NCBI GenBank assembly: GCA_963827585.1
Contig: CAWHCK010000051.1
Span: 248,001 to 312,000, forward strand
Direction: 5' to 3'
Origin: VAZQ01 sp963827585
GTDB lineage: Bacteria > Pseudomonadota > Alphaproteobacteria > Rhizobiales > Xanthobacteraceae
Length of the DNA stretch: 64,000 nucleotides
This document shows positions 1 through 8,129 of this stretch, piece after piece (position 1 is the stretch's first letter; each line of letters starts with the position of its first letter). Both the position numbers and the translations under genes were made by a program. The notes beneath the pieces were generated by a model that saw only the letters and a program-made list of their open reading frames with translations, was not told the origin of the DNA and ran no database searches.

Positions 1-2017
1 GAATCTCGCGCAGGTAAAGCGACTGACCGAGCCAGCCCTTGGTCTCGCCGAAAAGCAGAATTGCCTCATCGGCCGCCTTGAAGGCGAGCGTCGCGGACTT
101 CGTGAAGTCGTCGATGAGACCGACCCCGCCGATGGTGGGGGTCGGCAGGATCGCGCGGCCATTGGTTTCGTTGTAGAGCGAGACGTTGCCCGACACGACC
201 GGAAAGTCGAGCGCCCTGCAGGCGTCAGCGATGCCGCGAATCGCGCCGACCAGCTGGCCCATGATCTCCGCCCGCTCGGGATTGCCGAAATTGAGATTGT
301 CGGTGACGGCAAGCGGCCGCGCACCCACGGCGGTGAGGTTGCGCCAGGCTTCCGCCACCGCCTGCTTGCCGCCTTCGTGCGGGTCGGCCTCGCAGTAACG
401 CGGGGTCACGTCGCATGTGAGCGCGAGCGCCTTCGGACCGTCATCGACGCGCACCACCGCGGCGTCACCGCCGGGCCGCTGCACCGTGTTGCCCAGGATG
501 ACGTGATCGTACTGCTCCCACACCCAGCGCTTGGAACAGAGGTCGGCAGAGCCGATCAGCCGCAACAGCGCGTCCGCGGTCGCAACGGGCGGCATGACAT
601 CGGCCGCGTTCACGACCGGTGGCTTCGGCGTTTCCGCATGCGGGCGGTCATAGACCGGTGCCTCATCGCCCAGCTCCTTGATCGGCAGGTCGGCCATGAC
701 CTCGCCGCCGTGGCGCACGATGAACCGTTTCGTCGGCGTGGTTTCGCCCACCACGGCGAAGTCGAGACCCCATTTCCTGAAGATCGCCTCCGCTTCCCGC
801 TCCTTCTCCGGCTTGAGCACCATGAGCATGCGCTCCTGGCTCTCGGAGAGCATCATCTCGTAGGCGCTCATGCCGGCCTCGCGGCATGGTACCGTGTCGA
901 GATCGAGCGTGACGCCGAGATCGCCTTTCGCGCCCATCTCGACCGCGGAACAGGTGAGCCCCGCCGCGCCCATGTCCTGGATGGCGATGACGCAGTCCTT
1001 GGCCATGATCTCGAGGCAGGCTTCGAGCAGGAGCTTCTCCGCGAACGGATCGCCGACCTGCACGGTCGGGCGCTTGTCCTCGGTTGCCTCGCCGAACTCC
1101 GCCGATGCCATGGTGGCGCCGTGAATGCCGTCGCGGCCGGTCTTGGAGCCGAGATAGACGATCGGCATGCCGACGCCCGAGGCGGCCGCGTAGAAGATCT
1201 TGTCGGTGGCCGCGAGGCCGACGGCCATGGCATTGACCAGGCAGTTGCCGTCATAGCGGGTGTGGAAGCGCACCGAGCCGCCCACCGTCGGCACGCCAAA
1301 GGAATTGCCGTAGCCGCCGATGCCGGCAACCACGCCGGAGACGAGGTGACGCGTCTTCGCGTGCGACGGGGCACCGAAGGAGAGCGCGTTGAGGCAGGCA
1401 ACCGGGCGCGCGCCCATGGTGAAGACGTCGCGCAGGATGCCGCCGACGCCGGTGGCCGCGCCCTGATAGGGCTCGATGTAGCTCGGATGATTGTGGCTCT
1501 CCATCTTGAACACGACGGCGAGCCCGTCACCAATATCGATGACGCCGGCGTTCTCGCCCGGCCCCTGGATCACCCACGGCGCCTGCGTCGGCAGCGTGCG
1601 CAGATGGATTTTCGAGGATTTGTACGAGCAATGCTCGTTCCACATGGCGGAGAAGATGCCGAGCTCGGTGAAGCTCGGCGTGCGCCCGATCAGCGTCCGG
1701 ATACGGTCATATTCCTCCGGCTTGAGGCCATGGGCGGCGACCAGCGCGGGCGTGATCTTGATGTGGCGCGGGCCGAGGCTTCTTGGCGGGCGCGGTCTTG
1801 GCGGGCGCAGGTCTTGGCCGATGCTTTGGCCCTGAGCCTTGGCCGATGTCTTGGGCTTGAGCTTGGTCCTGGTCTTGGTCCTGGTCTTGGTCGCTGGTCT
1901 TGGCCTTGATCGGTCTTGGCCTTGGGCTTGGCCTTTTTGGGCCGGGCATTGCGCGCCTTCGCGCTCTTGACGGTCCGAGGTCTTCGCCCTTGCCCGCGGT
2001 TTGGATGTCCTTGCCAT
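1..2017 (-). CDS. purL: Phosphoribosylformylglycinamidine synthase subunit PurL (partial, runs off the window)
   Basis: PurL carries out the ATP-dependent conversion of FGAR to FGAM in purine synthesis, using ammonia supplied by PurQ in a complex with PurS. The conserved part begins near 1762 with the family start IKITPALVAAHGLKPEEY and continues with NEHCSYKSS, KMESHNHPS and the glycine-rich ATP region down to position 1, so the C-terminal part is missing. The frame stays open upstream to an ATG at 2017. This would add about 85 residues rich in Lys, Arg, Thr, Gln and Pro, encoded by a degenerate 6-base repeat (about 1861-1925). Usual family members start close to the IKITP segment, so either the extension is real or the start lies nearer 1770. 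Codon use in the middle of the extension looks better in another frame, so a compensated frameshift pair is possible. purQ and purS lie upstream on the same strand. Confidence 0.88.
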   Translation of the reverse strand, partial: MARTSKPRARAKTSDRQEREGAQCPAQKGQAQGQDRSRPRPATKTRTKTRTKLKPKTSAKAQGQSIGQDLRPPRPRPPRSLGPRHIKITPALVAAHGLKPEEYDRIRTLIGRTPSFTELGIFSAMWNEHCSYKSSKIHLRTLPTQAPWVIQGPGENAGVIDIGDGLAVVFKMESHNHPSYIEPYQGAATGVGGILRDVFTMGARPVACLNALSFGAPSHAKTRHLVSGVVAGIGGYGNSFGVPTVGGSVRFHTRYDGNCLVNAMAVGLAATDKIFYAAASGVGMPIVYLGSKTGRDGIHGATMASAEFGEATEDKRPTVQVGDPFAEKLLLEACLEIMAKDCVIAIQDMGAAGLTCSAVEMGAKGDLGVTLDLDTVPCREAGMSAYEMMLSESQERMLMVLKPEKEREAEAIFRKWGLDFAVVGETTPTKRFIVRHGGEVMADLPIKELGDEAPVYDRPHAETPKPPVVNAADVMPPVATADALLRLIGSADLCSKRWVWEQYDHVILGNTVQRPGGDAAVVRVDDGPKALALTCDVTPRYCEADPHEGGKQAVAEAWRNLTAVGARPLAVTDNLNFGNPERAEIMGQLVGAIRGIADACRALDFPVVSGNVSLYNETNGRAILPTPTIGGVGLIDDFTKSATLAFKAADEAILLFGETKGWLGQSLYLREI

Positions 2018-2030
2018 ACGTCCTAGATGT

Positions 2031-2055
2031 CATTGCCGGACGTGGTCCGGCAATC
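2031..2055. repeat. Short inverted repeat (ATTGCCGG...CCGGCAAT type)
   Basis: Arms ATTGCCGGAC and GTCCGGCAAT face each other around a short loop between purQ and purL. The same arm type recurs at 17587-17624 and 62606-62633, so this is a dispersed intergenic repeat. It could form an RNA hairpin in the purQ-purL transcript. Next to it (about 2105-2128) is a direct duplication of the 12-mer TGTGACGATTGA. Confidence 0.65.
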
Positions 2056-2149
2056 CTTCGCGACCATAGTTCCACAGCATCATGCACCCGCTGCAAGGCC
2101 GGCATGTGACGATTGATGTGACGATTGATCAAGAGGCAGCTGCAAGGCG

Positions 2150-2853
2150 CTACGCTGCCCGCTTGAAATGGTCGGCCAGCCCCGCGAACAGCCCGCGCCC
2201 GTCGGTCGGGCCGAGCGCTGCTTCGACGTGATTCTCCGGGTGGGGCATCATCCCGAGCACGTTGCCGGTCTCGTTGAGCACGCCGGCGATCGCATTGGTG
2301 GCGCCGTTGAGATTCCACGCCGCATCGAGCGCGCCGTCGGGCGCAGCGTAACGGAAGAGCACCCGGCCCTCGCCTTCGAGCCGCGCAATGGTGTCCTGCG
2401 TCGGCGACGTAGTTGCCCTCGCCGTGGGCGACCGGGACGTGGATCACCTGGCCGGCATTGTAGCCGCGGGTGAACGGCGTGTCGGAGCGCTCGACCCGCA
2501 GATAGACGTCGCGGCAGATGAATTTGAGCGCCGCATTGCGCATCAGCACGCCGGGCAGCAGCCCCGCCTCGCACAGGATCTGGAAGCCGTTGCAGACGCC
2601 GAGCACCAGCCCGCCGCTGCCCGGCATGGGAACGCACCGCGTCCATGATCGGCGCGCGCGCCGCGATCGCGCCGCAACGCAGATAATCGCCGTAGGAGAA
2701 GCCGCCCGGCACCACCACCAGATCGGTGCCCGCGGGCAATGCGGTGTCGGCGTGCCAGACCATGGCCGGCTCGCGGCCGCCGATGAGCGTGAGCGCGCGC
2801 GCCATGTCGCGCTCGCGATTGATGCCGGGAAAGACCACGACCGCGGATTTCAT
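2150..2853 (-). CDS. purQ: Phosphoribosylformylglycinamidine synthase subunit PurQ (two frameshifts)
   Basis: PurQ is the glutaminase subunit that feeds ammonia to PurL. The reading starts at ATG 2853 with MKSAVVVFPGINRERD and GGFSYGDYLRCGA. It continues in a second frame from about 2625 with LGVCNGFQIL, which holds the catalytic cysteine of the class I amidotransferase nucleophile elbow, and in a third frame from about 2400 with the C-terminal MMPHPENHVE, which holds the catalytic His/Glu. Together these give a normal-length PurQ of about 230 residues, so every expected motif is present and only the reading frame is broken. The start overlaps the stop of the preceding gene (TGATG), implying translational coupling. 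The frameshifts are most likely sequence errors because the gene belongs to an otherwise intact essential pathway. Confidence 0.88.
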
Positions 2854-3422
2854 CAGAGCCCCAGCTCCCGCTCGACCCAGCGCAGGACCAGATCGCCGTT
2901 GAGAAAGCCGAGTGCTGCCCGCTCGGCCGCGGGAATATCGTCGGCGACGACGGTCGCAACCACCACGTCGCATTTGTCGTTGAAGGCGACGGCGAGCGCG
3001 GTGCGCGGCTCCCCATAGGGAATTGCGACTTGATACGGGCGGCTGCGGCCATTCATCCGTCCGACCGTAATCGGCTGCCCGTCGCGCAATCCCGCAAACT
3101 TGTCGCTGAGCAGCTCGAGGTCGCCGACGCGGTCGAGCTCCGCGTCGTCGGCGACGCCGGTCGTGCAATTGCAGAAGCCGAGCTTGGGGCGCAGGTAGAG
3201 GTCGATGTCGGCCCCGCAGTCGCCGGCCCGGCAGCGGAACGCGCGCCCCACCCCCCACTGGTCGATCGGGAACGGCCATTTGACCTCGGCCCAATCGACC
3301 TCGGTCGCGGCGGCGCGCGCGGGGCTTGCCTCGGACGGTTGCCGGCCTGCGCCGGCCGTCACGGCATCGCCCGCGAGCAGGCCCGAGAAGGCTACGCCAA
3401 GGAGAAGAATGGTGGGGCGCAT
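2853..3422 (-). CDS. Exported hypothetical protein in the pur cluster
   Basis: About 189 residues from ATG 3422. Residues 1-20 (MRPTILLLGVAFSGLLAGDA) form a clear signal peptide, so the product is probably periplasmic. The mature part has a cysteine-containing segment (FRCRAGDCGADIDLY, GFCNCTTG) and later a single NDKCDVVV. The four clustered cysteines could be disulfides or a metal site; this is inference. No domain is recognised. It sits between purS (46 bases upstream) and purQ (TGATG overlap downstream), so it is almost certainly co-transcribed with purine genes although nothing in it suggests an enzymatic purine role. Confidence 0.72.
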   Translation of the reverse strand: MRPTILLLGVAFSGLLAGDAVTAGAGRQPSEASPARAAATEVDWAEVKWPFPIDQWGVGRAFRCRAGDCGADIDLYLRPKLGFCNCTTGVADDAELDRVGDLELLSDKFAGLRDGQPITVGRMNGRSRPYQVAIPYGEPRTALAVAFNDKCDVVVATVVADDIPAAERAALGFLNGDLVLRWVERELGL

Positions 3423-3467
3423 CGCTATTCCGTCACCTCGCACTCTCTCTCCATGCTGCATGGCCCC

Positions 3468-3710
3468 TTAACCGATCAGCTTCACATCATAATTCTCGAT
3501 CAACGTATTGGCGAGGAGCTTGTCGGCCGCCTGCTTGAGCGCGGCCTCCGCCTGCTTGCGGTCGCTCCCCTCGATCTCGATGTCGAACACCTTGCCCTGG
3601 CGCACGCTCGCAATGCCGTTCACGCCAAGGGACTTGAGCGCGCCCTCGATCGCCTTGCCCTGGGGATCGAGGATGCCGGATTTGAGGGTGACGGTGATGC
3701 GGGCCTTCAT
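3468..3710 (-). CDS. purS: Phosphoribosylformylglycinamidine synthase subunit PurS
   Basis: PurS is the small accessory subunit that bridges PurL and PurQ in FGAM synthase. The 80-residue protein from ATG 3710 begins MKARITVTLKSGILDPQGKA and has the family features LGVNGIASVRQGKVFDIEI and a C-terminal NYDVKLIG-type strand. The length fits the usual 79-85 residues. A longer reading exists upstream to 3767 but adds nothing conserved. It is followed on the same strand by the exported hypothetical gene, purQ and purL. Confidence 0.93.
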   Translation of the reverse strand: MKARITVTLKSGILDPQGKAIEGALKSLGVNGIASVRQGKVFDIEIEGSDRKQAEAALKQAADKLLANTLIENYDVKLIG

Positions 3711-3791
3711 CGCGAGTTCCTTCCAGGCTTCGATATGGCGCGAATCGGCGGCTGCCTGCAAGCGCAAAGCATGCGCATTTAGCGCAGCGTC

Positions 3792-4523
3792 TCAATGCAC
3801 AGGGGCGGCTGTTGATTGCGCCAGCAGCCGCCCGCGGCCGGCGACATGGCCGTTCTCGCCGATGAGCCGCAAGGCCGCCCAGAACGCGGCCTGCGTGCTG
3901 GAGACGACGGGAATGCCGTGACGCGCCTCGAGCGGCTGCGCCACGCCCAACGTGCGCAGCCCGCCGCAGGAAATGAGCAGGCCTTCGGCGCTCGGCGCCT
4001 CGACGCACACGTTCGAGCCGAGCGCGATGATGTCCGCCTCGCTCTTGCTGCCGGGTTCGCCGAAGCCGAACAGGCCGAAGCCTCGCAGCGCCAGCACCTC
4101 GAAGCCTTGCGCCGTGAGGAAGCCGTTGAGGCGATCGTTCACGTCGTCGGCATAGGCGGTGGCGACGACGATCCGGCGCGCGTCGAAGCTGCGCAGCCCG
4201 TCGACCACCGCCTGGCTCATGGTGCTCACGGGCAGGCCGGTCGCCGCCCGCAGCTGCTCCAGCAGCCGGTCATGGGCCTCGGCGCCGCGATAGAACGTCA
4301 GCGACGTGCCGATCACCATGATTGCATCGACGTTCTGCCCCGCGAGATGTTCGGCTGCCGGAAGGATGCCCTGCCACGCACCGTCGTAGCCGGTCGGCGT
4401 GAGCGAGCGCACGCCGACGCCGCGCGCAACGAAGCGCATGTCCGGATACATCTGCAGGCCTTCGTCCGGCACCGTATCGGTCGCGAACGGAACCACCAGC
4501 CCGATCGTGGTGTCGCTGTGCAT
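3792..4523 (-). CDS. Arylmalonate decarboxylase-like / Asp-Glu racemase superfamily protein
   Basis: About 243 residues. The N-terminus IGLVVPFATDTVPDEGL matches the VPxxxxxVPxxG start of arylmalonate decarboxylase. A GTSLTFYRG segment supplies the Thr-Ser dioxyanion pocket, and LISCGGLRTLG supplies the single catalytic cysteine. Asp/Glu racemases use two cysteines; here the N-terminal one is absent and the second kept, as in decarboxylases and some maleate isomerase relatives. The likely reaction is cofactor-free decarboxylation or isomerisation of a dicarboxylic acid in the cytoplasm; the substrate is unknown. A Bug/TTT receptor gene ends 45 bases upstream on the same strand, so uptake and use of the same organic acid is plausible. 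The start at 4523 (MHSDTTIG) is chosen over 4535 because similarity begins right after it. Confidence 0.72.
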   Translation of the reverse strand: MHSDTTIGLVVPFATDTVPDEGLQMYPDMRFVARGVGVRSLTPTGYDGAWQGILPAAEHLAGQNVDAIMVIGTSLTFYRGAEAHDRLLEQLRAATGLPVSTMSQAVVDGLRSFDARRIVVATAYADDVNDRLNGFLTAQGFEVLALRGFGLFGFGEPGSKSEADIIALGSNVCVEAPSAEGLLISCGGLRTLGVAQPLEARHGIPVVSSTQAAFWAALRLIGENGHVAGRGRLLAQSTAAPVH

Positions 4524-4568
4524 GTCATGTTGCATGTCATCCTCCTCGCGTTCCGCCGGCGCGGTCCG

Positions 4569-5583
4569 TCAATCCTCGGTCGCGCCGGCGGCCTTGATGA
4601 TCGGCGCCCACTTCGTGATTTCGGAGCGCAGATAGATGGCGAATTCCTGCGGCGTGCTCGCCATCGGCTGCATGCCCAGCCGCAGAAAATGCTCTTTCGT
4701 CGCCGGCTCTGCCAGCACCGCCGTGAGCGCCTTGTTCAGGGCGGCGACGATGGACGCAGGCAGGTGCGCCGGCGCCACCAGGCTTTGCCAGGAATTTGCC
4801 TCGTAGCCCGCAAGCCCCGCTTCCACCAAGGTCGGCACCTCGGGAATGGTCTCGACGCGCTTGCCGACCGTGACGCCGAGCGCTTTCACGCGGCGTTCGC
4901 GCACCAGCCCGGTCACCGGCCCGACATCGCCGAACATCATCGGGACATGTCCGGCGACGACGTCATTGAGCGCCGGGCCGCCGCCCCGGTAGGGGATATG
5001 CTTGATGTCGGCGCCGGTCATGCTCTTGAACAATTCCATGTAGATGTGGTGCGGCGCGCCCATGCCGCCCGACGCGTAGCTCAACTCACCCGGCTTCGAC
5101 TTGGCGAGCTTGACCAGCTCGGCCACCGAATTGGCCGGCACCGACGGATTGACGACCAGCACGAACGGCACCGCTGCAATGAGCGAGATCAGCGAGAAGT
5201 CCACCAACGGATCGTAGGGCAGCTTCCTGTAGACGCTCGGGTTGAACGCCAAGGTCGAGCTCGTGGCCGCGAGCAGCGTGTAGCCGTCCGCCGCCGAGCG
5301 CGCGACATGCGCGCCGCCGGTCGCGGTCCCCTGCCCTGGACGATTCTCGATGATGAAGGGCTGCCCCAGTCGCCGCTCGAGGCCCTGCGCCAGGAAGCGT
5401 GCCAGCGCGTCGGTCCCGCCGCCGGCGGCGTAGGGCACCACGATGCGCACGGGTTTCGCCGGATAATCCTTCGTCGCGTGATCCTGGGGCAAGGCGGCGC
5501 CAGCGCCGACAAGACAGCCGACAAGACAAAGGGCGCCGGCAAGGGCGCCCTTGACCGATCGTGGAGGACCAATGCGGCGTCAT
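4569..5583 (-). CDS. Bug/TctC-family (TTT) periplasmic solute receptor, 5' end frameshifted
   Basis: Tripartite tricarboxylate transporter receptor of the Bug family, which binds organic acids or other small solutes in the periplasm. The mature part starts KDYPAKPVRIVVPYAAGGGTD and shows the usual GYTLL, IPYRGGGPAL and PTLVEAGL motifs, ending with WAPIIKAAG. A hydrophobic leader (KGALAGALCLVGCLVGAGAA) precedes it in the same frame but has no ATG. The nearest ATG (5583) lies in another frame, so a single-base error near 5570 probably disrupts the start. No tctA or tctB membrane genes lie nearby, which is common for this expanded family. Its neighbour is the decarboxylase-like gene downstream. 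Confidence 0.82.
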
Positions 5584-5614
5584 CGCATCGCCCGGTCGCG
5601 GCAGCAAGCGTGTG

Positions 5615-6382
5615 TCAGCCCTTGACCAGGACCGGCCCGGAGCCCTGCGGCCGCTCGCCCTCGCTCATGATGCCGAGCCGCTTGGCGACTTCCGCATACG
5701 CCTCCACCAGGCCGCCGAGATCGCGGCGGAAGCGGTCCTTGTCGAGCTTCTCGCTCGACTTGATGTCCCAGAGCCGGCACGAATCGGGCGAGATCTCGTC
5801 CGCCACCACGATCCGCATGAGGTCGTTTTCCCACAGCCGGCCGGTCTCCATCTTGAAGTCGACGAGGCGGATGCCGACCCCGAGGAACAGGCCGGAGAGG
5901 AAATCGTTGACGCGGATGGCGAGCGCCATGATGTCGTCGATCTCCTGCGGCGTGGCCCAGCCGAAGGCGGTGATGTGCTCCTCGGACACCATCGGGTCGC
6001 CGAGCTGATCGTTCTTGTAATAGAACTCGATGATCGAGCGCGGCAGCTGCGTGCCCTCCTCGATGCCGAGGCGCTTCGCCAGCGTGCCGGCCGCGACGTT
6101 GCGCACGACCACTTCGAGCGGAATGATCTCCACCTCGCGGATCAACTGCTCGCGCATGTTGAGGCGCCTGATGAAGTGGGTCGGAACCCCGATGTCGTTC
6201 AGGTGCTGGAAGACGTATTCGGAGATCCGGTTGTTGAGGACGCCCTTGCCTTCGATGATCTCGTGCTTCTTCGCATTGAAGGCGGTCGCGTCGTCCTTGA
6301 AGTGCTGGATCAGCGTTCCGGGCTCCGGTCCTTCGTAGAGGACCTTCGCCTTGCCTTCATAAATGCGGCGACGGCGGCTCAT
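5615..6382 (-). CDS. purC: SAICAR synthase PurC
   Basis: Phosphoribosylaminoimidazole-succinocarboxamide synthase joins CAIR with aspartate using ATP in purine synthesis. From ATG 6382 it gives 255 residues beginning MSRRRRIYEGKAKVLYEGPE, the typical alphaproteobacterial start, with DDATAFNAKK, the substrate loop VRNVAAGT, and DFKMETGR. The length is normal. A longer reading to 6505 adds no conserved sequence. It lies upstream of the Bug/decarboxylase insertion and purS on the same strand and is separated by 378 bases from the divergent zeta-subunit gene. Confidence 0.93.
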   Translation of the reverse strand: MSRRRRIYEGKAKVLYEGPEPGTLIQHFKDDATAFNAKKHEIIEGKGVLNNRISEYVFQHLNDIGVPTHFIRRLNMREQLIREVEIIPLEVVVRNVAAGTLAKRLGIEEGTQLPRSIIEFYYKNDQLGDPMVSEEHITAFGWATPQEIDDIMALAIRVNDFLSGLFLGVGIRLVDFKMETGRLWENDLMRIVVADEISPDSCRLWDIKSSEKLDKDRFRRDLGGLVEAYAEVAKRLGIMSEGERPQGSGPVLVKG

Positions 6383-6760
6383 CGGAGTGTACCGTGGTTT
6401 GTTGATGTCCATCTGGATGCCGTGGCTCCGGTTCGATGTGATGTCCGCGGCGGCGGTGGCGGCGCGACGAAAAACACGAACATGCGACGCGTCCACATCA
6501 GCCAAACTAGCCGATCACGCCGCGCAGCACAATCGCGTCCGAAAATTGTTTTGTGGCACTCGGCAAGGGCGGCGAATCACTGCGCCGTCGGTTGCCTTGA
6601 CGGTCGCATCCCGCTATGCAAGGCCGCAGATGGTTCCGACGGTGGATGGATGTTGAAACCACGGAAGAGCAATTGATGCAGCGTGCGTTCCGGCCACACG
6701 GTTCGCAACAAGCCGTCGGATGCGCGAGCGGCCGGCCGCTCCCAAGACAGCGAGGCAGGC
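6383..6760. other. Intergenic region between divergent purC and zeta-subunit gene
   Basis: 378 bases with no believable gene. It must hold the promoters of purC (minus) and the ATPase zeta subunit (plus). Short open frames here have poor codon use and no recognisable similarity. No clear -35/-10 pair, riboswitch or terminator could be picked out by eye. Confidence 0.5.
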
Positions 6761-7085
6761 ATGACCACGTTCGACAAGCGCGAGGAAGGTTTCGAGAAGC
6801 AGTTCGCCGTTGACGAGGAGCTCAGATTCAAGGCGAACGCCCGCCGCAACAGGCTCCTCGGACATATGGGCGGCGCAGAAGCTCGGGCTCGCGGGCGCCG
6901 AGGCCGACGCCTATGCCAAGGAGGTGGTGCTGGCGGATTTCGAGGAATCGGGGGACCACGACGTCTTCCGCAAGATTCGCCACGACTTCGACGCCAAAGG
7001 CGTCACGGAGTCCGATCACCAGATCCGTCGCACCATGGAGGACCTGATGGCGAAGGCGGTGCAGGAGATCAAGACCACCGGCTAG
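6761..7085 (+). CDS. F1-ATPase inhibitor zeta subunit (DUF1476), one frameshift
   Basis: Alphaproteobacterial zeta subunit, which blocks reverse ATP hydrolysis by F1Fo-ATP synthase by inserting its N-terminal helix into the F1 catalytic interface (established for Paracoccus denitrificans). ATG 6761 opens MTTFDKREEGFEKQFAVDEE, the conserved start. After RRNRLLGH the similarity moves to the next frame as WAAQKLGLAGAEADAYAKEV and ends EIKTTG. Removing one A near 6866 restores the family string GLWAA, so this is a one-base insertion, very probably a sequence error. The restored length of 107 residues is typical. The gene stands alone, transcribed away from purC, a neighbourhood common in Rhizobiales. 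Confidence 0.88.
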
Positions 7086-7214
7086 TGCGGTGGCTTAGAA
7101 GTTCCTGCGGTCTTCGCGGCCAGCCAGCGCCGGCCGTGAGATGGAATTTGCAAACATCAGTGTGACCGGTTCGTCGGCTCGCGCGGACGATGACAGCAAA
7201 GGGTGATCCCTCCG

Positions 7215-7998
7215 ATGCCTACCGAATCCGGCTTCTCCCTCGCCCGCAGGCTGCGCGCCGGCGAGACCGTCCACAGCGGCTGGTGCGGCCTGCCGTCTCC
7301 GATCGTCGCCGAGCTCGTCGGCCGCGAAGGCTTTCCCGCGGTCACGCTCGACGGACAGCATGGACTCTGGGACACCGCCTCGGTGGTGGCGGCCATCGCC
7401 CATGTGCGCCAGAGCGGGGCGGCTGCGATCGTGCGCATTCCGGTCGGCGAGTTCGCGACGCGCGAGCCGCGCGCTCGATTTCGGTGCCGAGGGCATCATC
7501 GCGCCGATGATCAACACGCCGGCGGATGCGCGCGCCTACGTCTCGTTCGCCAAATTCCCGCCGATCGGGGAGCGCAGCTGGGGCCCGCACCGGGCCACCA
7601 CGCTCGCCGGCATGGCGGACCAGAAGGTCTATCTGCGCGAGGCCAACAACCTCGTCGTCACCTTCGCCATGATCGAAACGCGCACCGCGCTCGACAATGT
7701 CGAGGCGATCGCGGCCACGCCCGGGATCGATGCGCTCTTCCTCGGGCCGGCGGACCTCTCGATCGCGCTCAGCAACGGCGCCGACGTCGATCCGATGTCG
7801 GGCGAGGTCGACCGCGAGCTCGATCGCATCATCGCGGCGGCCAGCAAGGCCGGCAAGATCATGGGCGCCTATTGCCACTCCGCCGAGCGCGCGGTCGCGC
7901 TCGCCAAGCGCGGGGTGCGCTTCCTCGCCGTCGGCAGCGACATGGGCTTCCTGCGCGCCGGCGCGGCGGCGGCGCTGAAGATCCTCAAGGGTTCGTAG
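7215..7998 (+). CDS. HpcH/HpaI-family class II aldolase (one frameshift)
   Basis: Metal-dependent aldolase of the 2-keto-3-deoxy-sugar-acid / 4-hydroxy-2-oxoheptanedioate type, cleaving 2-oxo acids to pyruvate and an aldehyde. ATG 7215 gives MPTESGFSLARRLRAGE, with GWCGLPSP and VTLDGQHG (the histidine segment of the active site). The frame breaks near 7470. The rest, DFGAEGIIAPMINTPADA, GERSWGPHR, MIETRTALDN (metal-binding Glu), LFLGPADLSIA (metal-binding Asp) and AVGSDMGFLRAGA, reads in the next frame to 7998. The rebuilt length of about 260 residues is normal. The substrate cannot be assigned from sequence. Confidence 0.83.
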
Positions 7999-8129
7999 GA
8001 TGGGTTGAGCCCAGCGTAGCTGTCAGGGCAGCTCATGCGGTGTCGGCTCGACAGCGCGATGGCGTATCGCGTTCGCTCTACCGATCCTACGTCCGCTGAC
8101 CTCCGCATTCCGCTGTCGCTCCATGCGGG

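Noticed and set aside
377..1909. 510-codon plus-strand open frame
   Set aside because: Antisense to purL, which is certain from its motifs; the residue make-up (Arg, His, Asp, Gly rich) is typical of a shadow.
3816..6008. 730-codon plus-strand open frame
   Set aside because: It is antisense to the decarboxylase-like gene, the Bug receptor and purC, all of which have clear family similarity on the minus strand.
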